Assembly (NCBI GenBank): GCA_002367105.1
Contig: DFCS01000007.1
Location: 1-64,000 of the forward strand
Source of the DNA: Hungatella sp. UBA3048
GTDB lineage: Bacteria > Bacillota > Clostridia > Lachnospirales > Lachnospiraceae
Reading direction: 5' to 3'
DNA length: 64,000 nucleotides
How positions within the stretch are numbered: position 1 is the first letter of the stretch; each line of letters starts with the position of its first letter. Shown here piece by piece: positions 1 to 9,249 of the stretch. A program made the position numbers and the translations under genes. The notes beneath the pieces were generated by a model. The model was not told the DNA's origin. It did no database searches and saw only the letters and a program-made list of their open reading frames with translations.

Positions 1-2555
1 TCTACCTTGTATGCGTATTTCACAGCCGCATCCTGTCCCGGCATCCTTCCTATAAATTCCCCGGTCGTGCCGTTAAAGTTTCCGATAGGCTCCGCTCCCA
101 GACCGTCATAGTTATATTCAGCCGGGCTGATCTGAGAATCCAAGAGACTCCACAGATACCCATGGATGTTCTTTTTCTGGGACCGGATCTCCGATTCCAC
201 GGAATAGGTATTTGCCGTAGTCGTCGACTGGAACACGATAGAGCCGTTCTGATTGGTGTAATCCACCGTATAATCAAACGTTACTCCCGGATCCGCCTCC
301 CATACGGCATAGTAAGTAACCGGGCTTACCGGATAGACAGCCGGCAGGAAGTCGATGTATACCGGACTCGTCTGGCTGTTCACTTCACTCCAGCCCTTAA
401 ATACGTATCCGTACCTGCTTACACTGGGAAGCAGGGCATTTACGCTGTTCCCGGCCGTTCCGACCAGTGTCTGCGGCTGAGGCGTCCCTCCGTTGACCTC
501 AAAGGCAATGGAAGCATCAATCCGGGTGTATTCATAAGTGACCACCACATCCTGTCCAGGCATGTTCCCGGTAATTTTTCCAAAATCGGCCCCTTCTGTT
601 TCCACCGCAGTTAAGGTGCCGCCATTCCCCTGGTCTATGGAAATACCAGCCAGCTCATACCCGGAAATAGCCGATGGCGGTAGAATCACCAACCCATCGC
701 CTGATGCAAAGGAAAGGCTGGGGGTATCAGGTGCACCGGTCACGGTTCCTCCTGTGGCAGAATCCCGGTAAACAAAGCTTACGATATATCCGTTACGCTT
801 TAAGACCGTATTCCTCGAATTGTTTAAAGCTGAGGAGCCAACTGCGGTATAAATCCCTGTTCCGTTTCCGGTATCCTTATCTGCAAAGAAGTTATCTGCA
901 AACGGACAAGAGGTAAGACTTGCAGAAAAATCGGCTGAAGGTACAGCTATGACAACTTCCTGTCCCACCTCTGTTGAATCTCCGACTGAAGCCTCAGGTA
1001 TCTGCTGAGCAGTCACGCCGATCCGTGAGGCATCCAAATCTCCATTTACAGTAATTCGCTTTCCCTGTGCAAGATAAACATTGTTTTTTTCTCCGGAGGA
1101 ATTCACATTATCCTCAATGGTCACCAGATTTTTTACAAAAAAGCTACCGTTACTATCAAAGTAAACAGTTCCTTTACCATTGGAAATGTTATTTTTTACC
1201 GTTCCATAATTCATTGACAGATTTGCCGTCCCCGTTATCTCTACCGCACTTCCTGATCCGGCTGAAGTCCCATTGCAGTTTTTCACAACTGCTCCGCTAT
1301 TGATCTCAACGGTTCCGGAGGCTGCGGATATGAGCGGAGAGGAAGTCTCTACGCCATTTCCGTCAAGGTTGATATCTGTTAATTTTAATGTCCCGCTTGA
1401 AACATTAAAAACGGAGCCTGTATAGGAATCTGCCCGTTTTAAGGTCTTAATATAATCCGAATTTTCATTTGTAGGATTTCCGGAATGATCAAAGTCCGTA
1501 CTTGCTATCGTAATATCCTTTGAAGAAGACCCGGATATTGCTATTGGGGCCGTTATATCCGGATAATCCATCACATAGATATATCCCTTTTTATTTCCTA
1601 TTTTATTTAAAGCATATTCAATGGTTTTATATGGACTGGTGTACGTCCCTTCCGCCAAACTGCTGTCACTTCCATATAAATCTGATACATAGTAGGATGT
1701 ATCTCTGATTGCAAAGGCTACACGCTTATGTACCATCTCATATGGATGAAGCTGAAATTGCCAAGAGTAAGCCATTCCTGAATCAATTCCGCTTACCGAA
1801 TCTCCTCCACCTTCGTTGAATACGTTGCTTCCCCATGAACCATAATGGCCGATCCATCTGGTGGTCGGCGGTGTAACACCGAGAGAACTGTCGCTTGTGA
1901 TGCAGTCAAATGTTGTCTTTGTATATTGGTTCACCATATGAAAGCCGCGGTTATTTTTGTATACCGTAGCATAATCGTCTGACGAACCACCGCTTCCGCC
2001 TCCAATCATAACATCTGTACCTGTTCCCAATTTAACAGTCCTGCCATTGATTCCACCCTGTCCGTTTTTGTCATAAATGTAATAGTCTACAAATACATAT
2101 TTGTCATCCGGACTTGGTGAAACCGCAATTTTAAATTCTACTCCCATACTGGCCAAATCTTCCACAGCACCGTTGGTGCCCCCATTTGCTTTATATGTGG
2201 TGGTGCCAGCAACCTGGAGGTAGGTTGCATACCCTTGCCAGTTATAGGTTGTTTGAATTCCACTAGTGCTGTATTCTGTCTGTCCCGCTTGTAAACCGCA
2301 CAAGTCAAAGCGGAATGAGTTCCCCCCTGATTCGCCCGTTCCACTTCTCGGCCCAATCCATTTATATGCGGTTGCCTCGCTTGCTCCGTTCCCAAGATCT
2401 TCATTTATTAATTCTGAAGAAGCATACGCGATTACGCTCATTCCCGGCAATAACTGGCCTCCTATGATACAAACCGACAGAACCATCGCAAAAAAGCGTT
2501 TCCATAATTGATACCATCTTTTTGATATTCCTGCTTTTTTACTTTTTGTAGTCAT
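1..2555 (-). CDS. Large secreted surface protein (N-terminal ~850 residues; 3' end outside window)
   Basis: An open minus-strand frame runs from ATG at 2555 off the left edge. A second ATG at 2561 is in frame, but the AGAGGAG ribosome site is better spaced for 2555. The N-terminus is a long Gram-positive signal peptide: a basic stretch, a hydrophobic core (FAMVLSVCIIGG) and an AYA-like cleavage site near residue 45. The middle is rich in Thr, Ser, Gly and Asn, with repeating beta-strand runs (INSGAVVKNC, ITGTANLSMNYGTV) that resemble a right-handed beta-helix of adhesins. The C-terminal visible part has a repeat of the Listeria-Bacteroides type (GYVFKGWSEVNS followed by TYYAVWE), then MucBP/InlB-like sequence with two MPGQD-containing repeats. 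The function is probably adhesin or cell-surface display; the anchor is not visible. It lies 18 bases downstream of the cell-wall repeat protein, so the two probably form one operon under the invertible segment at 4350-4553. Confidence 0.8.
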   Translation of the reverse strand, partial: MTTKSKKAGISKRWYQLWKRFFAMVLSVCIIGGQLLPGMSVIAYASSELINEDLGNGASEATAYKWIGPRSGTGESGGNSFRFDLCGLQAGQTEYSTSGIQTTYNWQGYATYLQVAGTTTYKANGGTNGAVEDLASMGVEFKIAVSPSPDDKYVFVDYYIYDKNGQGGINGRTVKLGTGTDVMIGGGSGGSSDDYATVYKNNRGFHMVNQYTKTTFDCITSDSSLGVTPPTTRWIGHYGSWGSNVFNEGGGDSVSGIDSGMAYSWQFQLHPYEMVHKRVAFAIRDTSYYVSDLYGSDSSLAEGTYTSPYKTIEYALNKIGNKKGYIYVMDYPDITAPIAISGSSSKDITIASTDFDHSGNPTNENSDYIKTLKRADSYTGSVFNVSSGTLKLTDINLDGNGVETSSPLISAASGTVEINSGAVVKNCNGTSAGSGSAVEITGTANLSMNYGTVKNNISNGKGTVYFDSNGSFFVKNLVTIEDNVNSSGEKNNVYLAQGKRITVNGDLDASRIGVTAQQIPEASVGDSTEVGQEVVIAVPSADFSASLTSCPFADNFFADKDTGNGTGIYTAVGSSALNNSRNTVLKRNGYIVSFVYRDSATGGTVTGAPDTPSLSFASGDGLVILPPSAISGYELAGISIDQGNGGTLTAVETEGADFGKITGNMPGQDVVVTYEYTRIDASIAFEVNGGTPQPQTLVGTAGNSVNALLPSVSRYGYVFKGWSEVNSQTSPVYIDFLPAVYPVSPVTYYAVWEADPGVTFDYTVDYTNQNGSIVFQSTTTANTYSVESEIRSQKKNIHGYLWSLLDSQISPAEYNYDGLGAEPIGNFNGTTGEFIGRMPGQDAAVKYAYKV

Positions 2556-2573
2556 ATCCATTTTCTCCTCTGA

Positions 2574-4226
2574 TTAGAAATTAAGCCTTTCATCTGGAGG
2601 CAGTTCATCTGTGGAAGGCTCTGTATCATAACCTGCAATCAGACCTCCTTCATATGGATTCTCTTTGTTGTCTTTATCATAATGGTAGAAACCGGTTCCA
2701 TCAGTTCCAGTTCGCCATCTGGGCTTTTCATCATCTCCTACCCAGGCTGCAAATCTGTCGTTTATAATAAGGAGATATCCTCCCTCTTTATCCTTTACTG
2801 CCTTTTTATCACCTTTTACAATCTTTCCGTTAATATCTACCACCTGATAATATGTCTCATCATTATTACGAACCTCTACCACACCGTAGCCATATTCTTT
2901 ATCTGCCTCCAGCCTAAGTCCGTTGATGTAGTATTTACTGTCTTTTCTCTGAAGCTGGTTCCTGTTCCCATATGCCTTTCCGTTTCCGGAAAATCCAAAT
3001 GTAAAGACCCCATCTTCCAACTCCACCTTGATCTCCTTTCCAATCTGCATGGAACCGTCATTTAATTCGTCAGGCGCAAACAGGTAAAGATCGGATTTTT
3101 CAATTCCATACAATGAGCCATCTATAAAATCCTCTGAACTCCAGTCGTCCACATCGTACTGGGCTACAAACTCCGATTTTCCATCGAACAATACAAAGCC
3201 CGTTTTCATCCTTCCGGTTCCGTCAAAGGCATAATTTTTTCCGTTGATGTTACGGATCCGGTTCCGGTAGACTTCCCCTTTTTCATCCGTATGCCACCAG
3301 CTGCATTCCTGATCAGAATAATCCGTTTCATCCAGATTTTCCGACGGGTACATCCAGAACCACATGTTTTTCAGAAGCTTGCCTCCATCATATGCGGAAT
3401 AAAATCTCGCAGATGTGGAGCTGGTAGGATTGCTTTTATCCGCATAGCTGATGGTTGCCACTTTGCCCCACCATGGGTTCATAATTCCATTTTCATCAAA
3501 CCCATAAGCATTTCCGCCGATATTTTTCTGCTTTAAATTCTCTCCTTTGCTGCAAATCTTTTTGGAGCTTTCATCAAAATAGATCCACATTTTTTCATAA
3601 TCCGAATAATAGCGGTCGGTCATGTTGCTAAGCAGTTCAGAACCACCGGTCCCATAGCCGATTTCACCATAATCCAGCCATTTTTCTGTAAACAGAATCC
3701 CATCTTCTCCGGAATAATAAACTCCTTCTACAAACGGATCATCCGAATCATTGATGGAATTTCCATTTTCATCAAGCCAACCGGTTAACATAAGTCCATC
3801 ATCATTAAACAGATAGGTATTTCCATTAATCTTCTTTTTGAAACTGTTGCCCTTTCTTTGATACGCTTTGCCATCAGTTCCAAAATAGTACCAGCCTTCT
3901 TCAAAATCACCTTCCGGATCTTTGGTTTCATCAATCCAGATCCAGGTGTTTTGAACCATCTTTCCATCTTCATCCACAAAATAACTGGTGTTTCCAAGAT
4001 GGAACATACAATTCTTAAGAATTGTTCCTTCTGATGACAAGTAATACCAACTGTCCTTTGATTTTTTCCAAACATTTGTCACCGGCTGATCATCTGAACC
4101 AAGGTACGACCATTCGCCATTCTCGATCTTCCAGCCTTCGGCAGCATAGACATCTTCATGAAAAGATGACGTTAAAAAGCCCACCGAAAGTGCAAAGATC
4201 ATTGGTACACATAATCTCTTTTTCAT
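2574..4226 (-). CDS. Secreted protein made of cell-wall-binding (choline-binding-type) repeats
   Basis: 550 residues. Residues 1-29 are a signal peptide ending AEG after a hydrophobic core. The rest is a series of roughly 20-residue aromatic repeats of the CW_binding/YG type (for example SWYYLSSEGT, GWYYFGTDGK, NTYLFNDDGLMLTGW). These repeats bind cell-wall polymers in choline-binding proteins and clostridial toxins. No separate catalytic domain is visible, so it may be a wall-attached structural or display protein, perhaps partnering the adhesin-like protein encoded next. The start is fixed by an in-frame TGA just upstream of ATG 4226. The nearest good ribosome site, AAGGAAGG, lies about 12 bases upstream, which is rather far and may limit expression. 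This is the first gene downstream of the proposed promoter inverter. Confidence 0.85.
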   Translation of the reverse strand: MKKRLCVPMIFALSVGFLTSSFHEDVYAAEGWKIENGEWSYLGSDDQPVTNVWKKSKDSWYYLSSEGTILKNCMFHLGNTSYFVDEDGKMVQNTWIWIDETKDPEGDFEEGWYYFGTDGKAYQRKGNSFKKKINGNTYLFNDDGLMLTGWLDENGNSINDSDDPFVEGVYYSGEDGILFTEKWLDYGEIGYGTGGSELLSNMTDRYYSDYEKMWIYFDESSKKICSKGENLKQKNIGGNAYGFDENGIMNPWWGKVATISYADKSNPTSSTSARFYSAYDGGKLLKNMWFWMYPSENLDETDYSDQECSWWHTDEKGEVYRNRIRNINGKNYAFDGTGRMKTGFVLFDGKSEFVAQYDVDDWSSEDFIDGSLYGIEKSDLYLFAPDELNDGSMQIGKEIKVELEDGVFTFGFSGNGKAYGNRNQLQRKDSKYYINGLRLEADKEYGYGVVEVRNNDETYYQVVDINGKIVKGDKKAVKDKEGGYLLIINDRFAAWVGDDEKPRWRTGTDGTGFYHYDKDNKENPYEGGLIAGYDTEPSTDELPPDERLNF

Positions 4227-4325
4227 TCCTCATCATTACCTTCCTTTCTCTTAAGCTACATCTTCATGGAGTCTTTCCCGTCATAGGGAAAATTGGCACT
4301 CAACATGTATACCTTTTTGCAAAAT

Positions 4326-4349
4326 ACAACAGAATTCCTCTTTTGTTGT
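4326..4349 (+). repeat. Left arm of a 24-bp inverted repeat (proposed inversion site)
   Basis: The 21 bases at 4329-4349 are the exact reverse complement of 4554-4574. Extending outward by three bases gives 24 bp with one mismatch against 4554-4577. It lies about 100 bases upstream of the surface operon. A perfect match of this length beside a tyrosine recombinase is the expected layout of a site-specific DNA inversion switch. Confidence 0.85.
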
Positions 4350-4359
4350 TTAAAAAAAA

Positions 4360-4394
4360 GAAAAACCGGGTTTGATATAACGCACCGGTTTTTC
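4360..4394 (-). terminator. Intrinsic terminator inside the invertible segment
   Basis: A 10-bp stem (4360-4369 with 4385-4394) closes a 15-base loop. On the minus strand it is followed by a run of eight U residues, so it would end recombinase transcripts before the surface genes. The stem itself ends in GGTTTTTC, so it could also work in the other direction and would still stop recombinase transcripts after inversion. Confidence 0.75.
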
Positions 4395-4500
4395 TTATCT
4401 AAATAAAAACACTTTAAAAGGCCGGTTTTACAAAAATTATGCAAACCAGCTTATTTGTTGTACCTGAATTTCAAAAAAAGGAGATTTTGAAGAAAAATAG

Positions 4501-4529
4501 TGGATTTTATTTCCTTTATGTAGTAGAAT
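4501..4529 (+). promoter_or_regulatory. Candidate promoter inside the invertible segment
   Basis: TAGAAT (4524-4529) is a five-of-six match to the -10 box. TGGATT lies 17 bases upstream and is only a weak -35. A second TAGAAT lies at 4542-4547. In the present orientation this would transcribe antisense into the recombinase 3' end. After inversion the same promoter would face the surface operon with a leader of about 140 bases. This is the weakest element of the switch model. Confidence 0.3.
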
Positions 4530-4551
4530 ATTTTAAGATACTAGAATGCTT

Positions 4552-5442
4552 TTACAACAAAAGAGGAATTCTGTCGTCAATTTCAATCAGCAATTTCAGA
4601 CTTTCCATCTGCCTTATATGGTTATAGCCGCTTTCTATCGTATAAATACGTGTCGTATTAACGCTGCTATGCCCTAATATATCTGCAAGCCTGGACAAAT
4701 CCTTCTCTGAATCATAGTAAGATCTGGCAAATAAATGTCGTAAATTGTGGGGATAAATTTTATCCTGTGCGACACCCGCTTCTACGCCCAATGCTTTCAT
4801 TTCTCTCCAGATATTACTTCTGTCCAATGCCGCTCCATTCCTTGTTATAAAAATCGTACCGCTTTCTATATGTCTTTTTTGTGCATACAATATTAACATC
4901 TGAGATAACTGTCTTGTAAGGAATACAGATCTCACTTTCCCCTTACAATCCACTTCCGCCCGTCCTTTGACTGCGGCTTCTACCGTAATAAAAGGTAACT
5001 CCGATACCCTGATTCCGGTTGAACAGATTGTCTGCAGCAATAAAGCCAATCTTATTTTACCTTTTTCCAAAGCAGTTTTTACCAATCTCCTATACTCATC
5101 CTTTGACAACTCCTTGTTTTCTGAACAAAAAGTATTGCGGCTGATTTTAAGAAATTTCACTTTACAATCCTCCCAATTGCAATAATTAAAAAAACCATTA
5201 AGCGCAGCCAAAGCCCCATTAACTGTCACAGGAGCCATTTTTTCGCGCATAACACCCTTCCACATAATCACAATTTCTTTATTAGCAGATCTTCCATTGA
5301 GATAGCGCATGAATAAGCTGAGATTATATCGGTAACTCCGAATTGTTTCTTTGCTTTTTTCACAACCGTGCAACCACGCACAATATTCATCGATCAGCGT
5401 ATCTGTAACGATTCTCGTTTTACACTTACAGGCTTTATCCAT
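4552..5442 (-). CDS. Tyrosine site-specific recombinase, probable DNA invertase for the adjacent switch
   Basis: 296 residues, normal for a small stand-alone tyrosine recombinase. Residues 10-100 form a SAM-like core-binding domain (ETIRSYRYNLSLFMRYL). The catalytic domain follows with all expected residues: Arg145 (TGIRVSEL), Lys169, His232 and Arg235 (PHNLRHLF), His258 (LGHSS) and the nucleophile Tyr267 (TTRIYT). ATG 5442 has an AGGAGG site seven bases upstream. No excisionase or phage genes lie next to it, so it does not look like a prophage integrase. Its last seven codons and stop overlap the right inverted repeat. Inversion would replace the stop and add eight residues (FKKKKNRV) after RIPLLL. 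The family also contains XerC/D and conjugative-element integrases, but the inverted repeats favour an inverter. Confidence 0.9.
   Translation of the reverse strand: MDKACKCKTRIVTDTLIDEYCAWLHGCEKSKETIRSYRYNLSLFMRYLNGRSANKEIVIMWKGVMREKMAPVTVNGALAALNGFFNYCNWEDCKVKFLKISRNTFCSENKELSKDEYRRLVKTALEKGKIRLALLLQTICSTGIRVSELPFITVEAAVKGRAEVDCKGKVRSVFLTRQLSQMLILYAQKRHIESGTIFITRNGAALDRSNIWREMKALGVEAGVAQDKIYPHNLRHLFARSYYDSEKDLSRLADILGHSSVNTTRIYTIESGYNHIRQMESLKLLIEIDDRIPLLL
4554..4577 (-). repeat. Right arm of the 24-bp inverted repeat, inside the recombinase 3' end
   Basis: Reverse complement of 4326-4349 with one mismatch; the inner 21 bases are identical. It encodes the recombinase C-terminus (RIPLLL) and the first base of the stop complement, so the coding sequence itself is part of the recombination site. 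Confidence 0.85.
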
Positions 5443-5539
5443 ATTGTCCTCCTATTATGCAGTACCATATATTCAAATACGAATCGTTCCCTATTCAGGG
5501 ATAAAATATTCTACATTCGCGGAAAGTTAAAATAAAAAA

Positions 5540-5577
5540 ACAGAAACCCTCTTGAGAATAAACAAGAAGATTTCTGT
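5540..5577 (-). terminator. Intrinsic terminator downstream of hemW; rest of 5443-5824 has no gene
   Basis: A 15-bp stem with two mismatches (5540-5554 with 5563-5577) is followed on the minus strand by seven U residues. It ends the hemW/lepA transcript. A further 9-bp inverted repeat (5520-5528 with 5602-5610) encloses it. Position 5488-5501 is a small palindrome near the recombinase start. Otherwise the stretch is AT-rich with no coding frame I can support. Confidence 0.8.
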
Positions 5578-5824
5578 CTGGCATTGAAAAGAAAAACTAA
5601 CAACTTTCCGTGCTGTCATTTTTTTTACGAAGCTTCTTCGAACTAAATGATTCTTGTTATCGTATAATAATATCAGACATAAAACCCAAAATTTCTCTTC
5701 TTATCTTCGCCTATTATTCTACTTAAACGTAAATCAAACTAGTTGTAACATGTAATTAATATAAGGATAATTGTATTAAATAAGTTAAAATTTACCATTT
5801 TTCATTATTACTCACGGATTATGC

Positions 5825-7018
5825 TTATTTTAAAAACCGGCTCATAACATAATTACTGATGTCGATCCCCCTGGAAGTCAGACGATAATAGCCATCTTTA
5901 TACTCCATAAGCCCTTCTTCTTCCATTGCATCCAGCACCATACCGTAAACACTCCGGATGTTGTGGCCAAAGTTGCTGACAAACCCGTGGGCCGAGACAC
6001 CTTTCATGAGACGCAGCCCCAGAAACATGTATTCTTCCATCTTTTCCTCTATCGTCAGCTGCTCAAACTCCTGCCTCAATACTCTTTGAAATGCTTCTTC
6101 CTGGTCCAGACGGGCGCTGCAATACTCATCGAGCGAAGGAGTATTGTGAAAACGGCATCCATTCAAATAAGAGGCGGCTCCCAGACCTAAGCCCAGATAC
6201 TCTACTCCTGTCCAATAGCCAATGTTATGCCTGCATTCGTATCCGTTTTTGGAATAATTGGATATTTCATACCTTTCATATCCCTGCTCGTTTAGAAATT
6301 CCTGGGTCAGATAATACATTTCGCGCTCTGTATCCTCATCCGGCAAATCCGGCAGTGACTTTAGACTATGACACTTTTCCATGTTTCCATGCTCTCCATA
6401 CCGGTCAAAATAAGGTGTCCCCTTTTCCACGATCAGACTATATGCAGATATATGCTCCGGCTTCAGCATTGTCACCTTTTTTAAGGTATTCTTCCATGAT
6501 TCCAATGTCTGCCCTGGTATTGCTGAAATCAAATCCACATTTACGTTGTCAAATCCGGCCATACGGACTCTTTGATAGCTTTTCAGGAATTCATCGTAAG
6601 TATGAATTCTGCCTAAATAGCGCAGCTCTTTATCATCTGCGGACTGAAGTCCCATACTGATCCGGTTTACCCCAGCTTCTCTGTAACAGGAAAGCGCCTC
6701 GGCCGTTACCGTACCTGGATTAACCTCCATCGTGATCTCTGCACCAGGAAGAATCTCAAACGCTTCCTTAAGAGCATGTAGAACTGCAGCCATGTCTCCT
6801 ATACTTAATATAGAAGGAGTGCCTCCCCCTATGAATACACTGATCACCTGGTATTCTTTGACTTTGGCACTCTGGCATTTGATCTCTTCTATTAACTTTT
6901 CTGTATATTCCCGCTGCATCTGCTGGTTTCCTGGAAAAGAAAGGAAATCGCAGTAAGCGCATTTACGCGCGCAGAACGGGATATGCACATAAACCTCAAG
7001 ATTCTTTTTATTCATCAT
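5825..7018 (-). CDS. hemW: HemW-type radical SAM protein (heme chaperone, formerly HemN-like)
   Basis: 397 residues. The radical-SAM cluster motif CxxxCxxC is at Cys16, Cys20 and Cys23 ([12 protein letters not shown]), with an IGGGTPS SAM-binding loop and EVNPGT further on. The length and the absence of the extra N-terminal cysteine and tail of true HemN coproporphyrinogen dehydrogenase point to HemW, which binds heme and delivers it to hemoproteins. In anaerobes the exact role is uncertain. ATG 7018 overlaps the end of lepA by 11 bases and has no separate ribosome site, suggesting translational coupling. lepA-hemW is a widely conserved gene order in Firmicutes. Confidence 0.92.
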   Translation of the reverse strand: MMNKKNLEVYVHIPFCARKCAYCDFLSFPGNQQMQREYTEKLIEEIKCQSAKVKEYQVISVFIGGGTPSILSIGDMAAVLHALKEAFEILPGAEITMEVNPGTVTAEALSCYREAGVNRISMGLQSADDKELRYLGRIHTYDEFLKSYQRVRMAGFDNVNVDLISAIPGQTLESWKNTLKKVTMLKPEHISAYSLIVEKGTPYFDRYGEHGNMEKCHSLKSLPDLPDEDTEREMYYLTQEFLNEQGYERYEISNYSKNGYECRHNIGYWTGVEYLGLGLGAASYLNGCRFHNTPSLDEYCSARLDQEEAFQRVLRQEFEQLTIEEKMEEYMFLGLRLMKGVSAHGFVSNFGHNIRSVYGMVLDAMEEEGLMEYKDGYYRLTSRGIDISNYVMSRFLK

Positions 7019-8822
7019 CTAATTTCAGTACGCTCATAAATGCCTTTTGCGGTATCTCTACGTTACCGACCTGGCGCATACGTTTTTTACCTTCCTTCTG
7101 CTTTTCAAGAAGTTTCTTCTTACGGGAAATATCACCGCCATAACATTTGGCTAAAACGTCCTTTCTCATGGCCTTCACTGTCTCACGGGCAATGATCTTA
7201 CCGCCGATAGCCGCCTGGATGGGGATCTCAAAAAGCTGTCTGGGTATTTCATCCTTAAGCTTCTCGCACATTCTCCGTCCCCTGTCATAGGCAGATAACG
7301 CATGGACGATAAAGGAAAGGGCATCTACTTCTTCCTTATTTACCAGAATGTCCAGCTTCACAAGTTCTGACCTCTGGTAGCCCTTTAATTCATAATCAAA
7401 AGACGCATATCCCTTGGAGCGGGATTTTAAGGCATCAAAGAAATCATAAATGATCTCGTTTAAAGGAAGCTCATATCTTAAGAGTGCCCTGGTAGCTTCC
7501 ATGTATTCCATGCCCAGATACACGCCCCGCCTTTCCTGGCACAGGGTCATGATGGCGCCTACAAATTCTGTGGTTACCATAATCTCAGCGCTGACAATTG
7601 GTTCTTCCATATATTCAATTTCCGTTGGATCAGGCAGGTTGGAAGGGTTAGTCAGCTCCAGCTTCTCACCGTTCCGCTTATAAACACGATAAACAACGCC
7701 GGGTGCCGTTGTTACAAGATCCAGGTTATATTCCCGTTCCAGACGCTCTTGAATGACCTCCAGATGAAGGAGACCTAAAAATCCGCATCGGAAGCCAAAG
7801 CCAAGGGCAAGAGAAGTCTCCGGCTCAAAGAACAGGGAAGCATCATTAAGCTGAAGCTTTTCCAAAGCATCCCGCAGATCATTATAACGGGCTCCATCCG
7901 CAGGATACAGGCCGCAGTAAACCATGGAAGTCACTTTCTTATAGCCTGCAAGGGGTTCCTTGCAAGGCCGGTCCGCATTGGTAATGGTATCACCCACTGC
8001 AGTTTCTTTTACATTCTTTATGCTGGCTGTCAGGTATCCTACCATACCGGCGCTTAGTGACTCGCAGGTCAGGAACGAGCCTGCGCCGAAATAGCCGACC
8101 TCCACTACCTCCTCGATTGCTCCGGTAGCCATCATGCGCACCCTGTCGCCTTTTTTTACCGTTCCCTCCTTAACACGGAAGAAAACGATGACGCCTTTAT
8201 AGGAATCATAAAGGGAATCGAAAATCAGGGCCTGGAGGGGAGCCTCAGGGTCACCCTTTGGAGCCGGGATCTTTTCAACAATCGCATCTAAAACTGCCTC
8301 CACATTTAGCCCTGTCTTTGCAGAAATCCTGGGAGCATCATGGGCTTCGAGCCCGATAACGTCTTCGATCTCCTCCACCACACGCTCCGGTTCCGCGCTT
8401 GGGAGATCGATTTTATTTAATACCGGAAATACGTCAAGATTGTGATCCAGAGCCATATAGACATTAGCCAGTGTCTGCGCCTCGATTCCCTGGGAAGCAT
8501 CCACAACCAGGATAGCTCCATCACAGGCTGCAAGGCTTCGGGAAACCTCATAGTTAAAGTCCACGTGACCCGGAGTGTCAATCATGTTAAAAATGTATTC
8601 TTCGCCATTCCCGGCCTTGTAAACGGTCCGGACTGCCTGGGCCTTAATGGTAATCCCACGCTCCCGTTCCAAATCCATATTATCAAGAACCTGGGATTGC
8701 ATTTCTCTGCTGGTGAGCAAACCTGTCTTCTCTATGATCCTGTCTGCAAGGGTTGACTTTCCGTGATCAATATGAGCGATAATACAAAAGTTACGTATCT
8801 TATTCTGCTGGGCAGCTGCCAT
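7008..8822 (-). CDS. lepA: Elongation factor 4 (LepA), back-translocating ribosomal GTPase
   Basis: 604 residues from ATG 8822, which has AGAGGA nine bases upstream and gives the expected N-terminus [20 protein letters not shown]. The frame stays open upstream but the extra residues are not conserved in the family. GTPase motifs are clear: G1 [10 protein letters not shown]3 DTPGHVDF and G4 NKIDLPSA. They are followed by translation-factor domain II, EF-G-like domains and the LepA-specific C-terminus ([15 protein letters not shown]). It acts on the ribosome in the cytosol. It is the first gene of the lepA-hemW unit, with its own promoter at 8916-8944. Confidence 0.97.
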   Translation of the reverse strand: MAAAQQNKIRNFCIIAHIDHGKSTLADRIIEKTGLLTSREMQSQVLDNMDLERERGITIKAQAVRTVYKAGNGEEYIFNMIDTPGHVDFNYEVSRSLAACDGAILVVDASQGIEAQTLANVYMALDHNLDVFPVLNKIDLPSAEPERVVEEIEDVIGLEAHDAPRISAKTGLNVEAVLDAIVEKIPAPKGDPEAPLQALIFDSLYDSYKGVIVFFRVKEGTVKKGDRVRMMATGAIEEVVEVGYFGAGSFLTCESLSAGMVGYLTASIKNVKETAVGDTITNADRPCKEPLAGYKKVTSMVYCGLYPADGARYNDLRDALEKLQLNDASLFFEPETSLALGFGFRCGFLGLLHLEVIQERLEREYNLDLVTTAPGVVYRVYKRNGEKLELTNPSNLPDPTEIEYMEEPIVSAEIMVTTEFVGAIMTLCQERRGVYLGMEYMEATRALLRYELPLNEIIYDFFDALKSRSKGYASFDYELKGYQRSELVKLDILVNKEEVDALSFIVHALSAYDRGRRMCEKLKDEIPRQLFEIPIQAAIGGKIIARETVKAMRKDVLAKCYGGDISRKKKLLEKQKEGKKRMRQVGNVEIPQKAFMSVLKLDDE

Positions 8823-8915
8823 ATAGTTAATTCCTCTTTTCTGATGTTTCTGGTGTTTTCCGGCCAGGCCCATCCCTAAGGGCACAATCCGCCAGATTAC
8901 TATGATATCTTTAAA

Positions 8916-8944
8916 AATATACCATTAAAATTACCGATTGTCCA
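8916..8944 (-). promoter_or_regulatory. Sigma-A-type promoter of lepA-hemW
   Basis: On the minus strand TGGACA (8944-8939) and TATATT (8921-8916) are each five-of-six matches and are 17 bases apart. Transcription would start about 90 bases before the lepA ATG. Bases 8945-9158 beyond it show nothing I can name. Confidence 0.7.
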
Positions 8945-9158
8945 CTGTGAAAGCGTTGAATTTCCTTGTATTTCCGTGAAAAAGCAAGGATGATTGATTG
9001 GTTTGCTGTTCTTGGTAAAAATTACAGTACCATATTAGTATAAGACTATATGCAATTCTATCCATCGTATACTAATTTTAATTATAAAAAAGACTGTCGA
9101 ACACATGCTGGGGCTTATATGCTTTATGCTGCAATTACTCTTGTTTATAAGCATAAAA

Positions 9159-9194
9159 AATAGCGCCCTCACCCTCACAAAGTGTAGCGCTATT
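9159..9194 (-). terminator. Intrinsic terminator of the AEC carrier gene
   Basis: An 8-bp stem (AATAGCGC at 9159-9166 with 9187-9194) closes a 20-base loop and is followed on the minus strand by six U residues, about 55 bases after the carrier stop codon. Confidence 0.75.
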
Positions 9195-9249
9195 CTTTAA
9201 CCGCCCCGGAAATGAAGTGCACCCCAATTTTCCTCTTCCTTTCTGCCGT

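Larger units (their letters stand above)
4350..4553. other. Proposed invertible segment (phase-variation switch) between recombinase and surface operon
   Basis: A 204-bp AT-rich segment bounded by near-perfect 24-bp inverted repeats, with a tyrosine recombinase gene ending in the right arm and a surface-protein operon starting 100 bases beyond the left arm. It holds one palindromic terminator (4360-4394) and a -10-like TAGAAT on the + strand, pointing away from the surface genes in the orientation given. Inversion would turn that strand toward the surface operon while leaving the terminator between it and the recombinase. From this I infer the sequenced orientation is OFF. Known parallels are the C. 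difficile cwpV and flagellar switches and gut-bacterial promoter inverters. That inversion actually occurs is inference. Confidence 0.7.

Noticed and set aside
162..1303. Several + strand open frames of 60-150 codons
   Set aside because: They are antisense to a continuous minus-strand secreted-protein frame with a signal peptide, have no ribosome sites and code low-quality sequence.
4552..5442. Phage or ICE integrase
   Set aside because: No mobile-element genes or attachment site surround it, while exact inverted repeats lie at its end and before a surface operon.
5520..5610. Second inversion site (9-bp inverted repeat CGGAAAGTT/AACTTTCCG)
   Set aside because: Too short and it simply encloses the hemW terminator; no gene would be switched.
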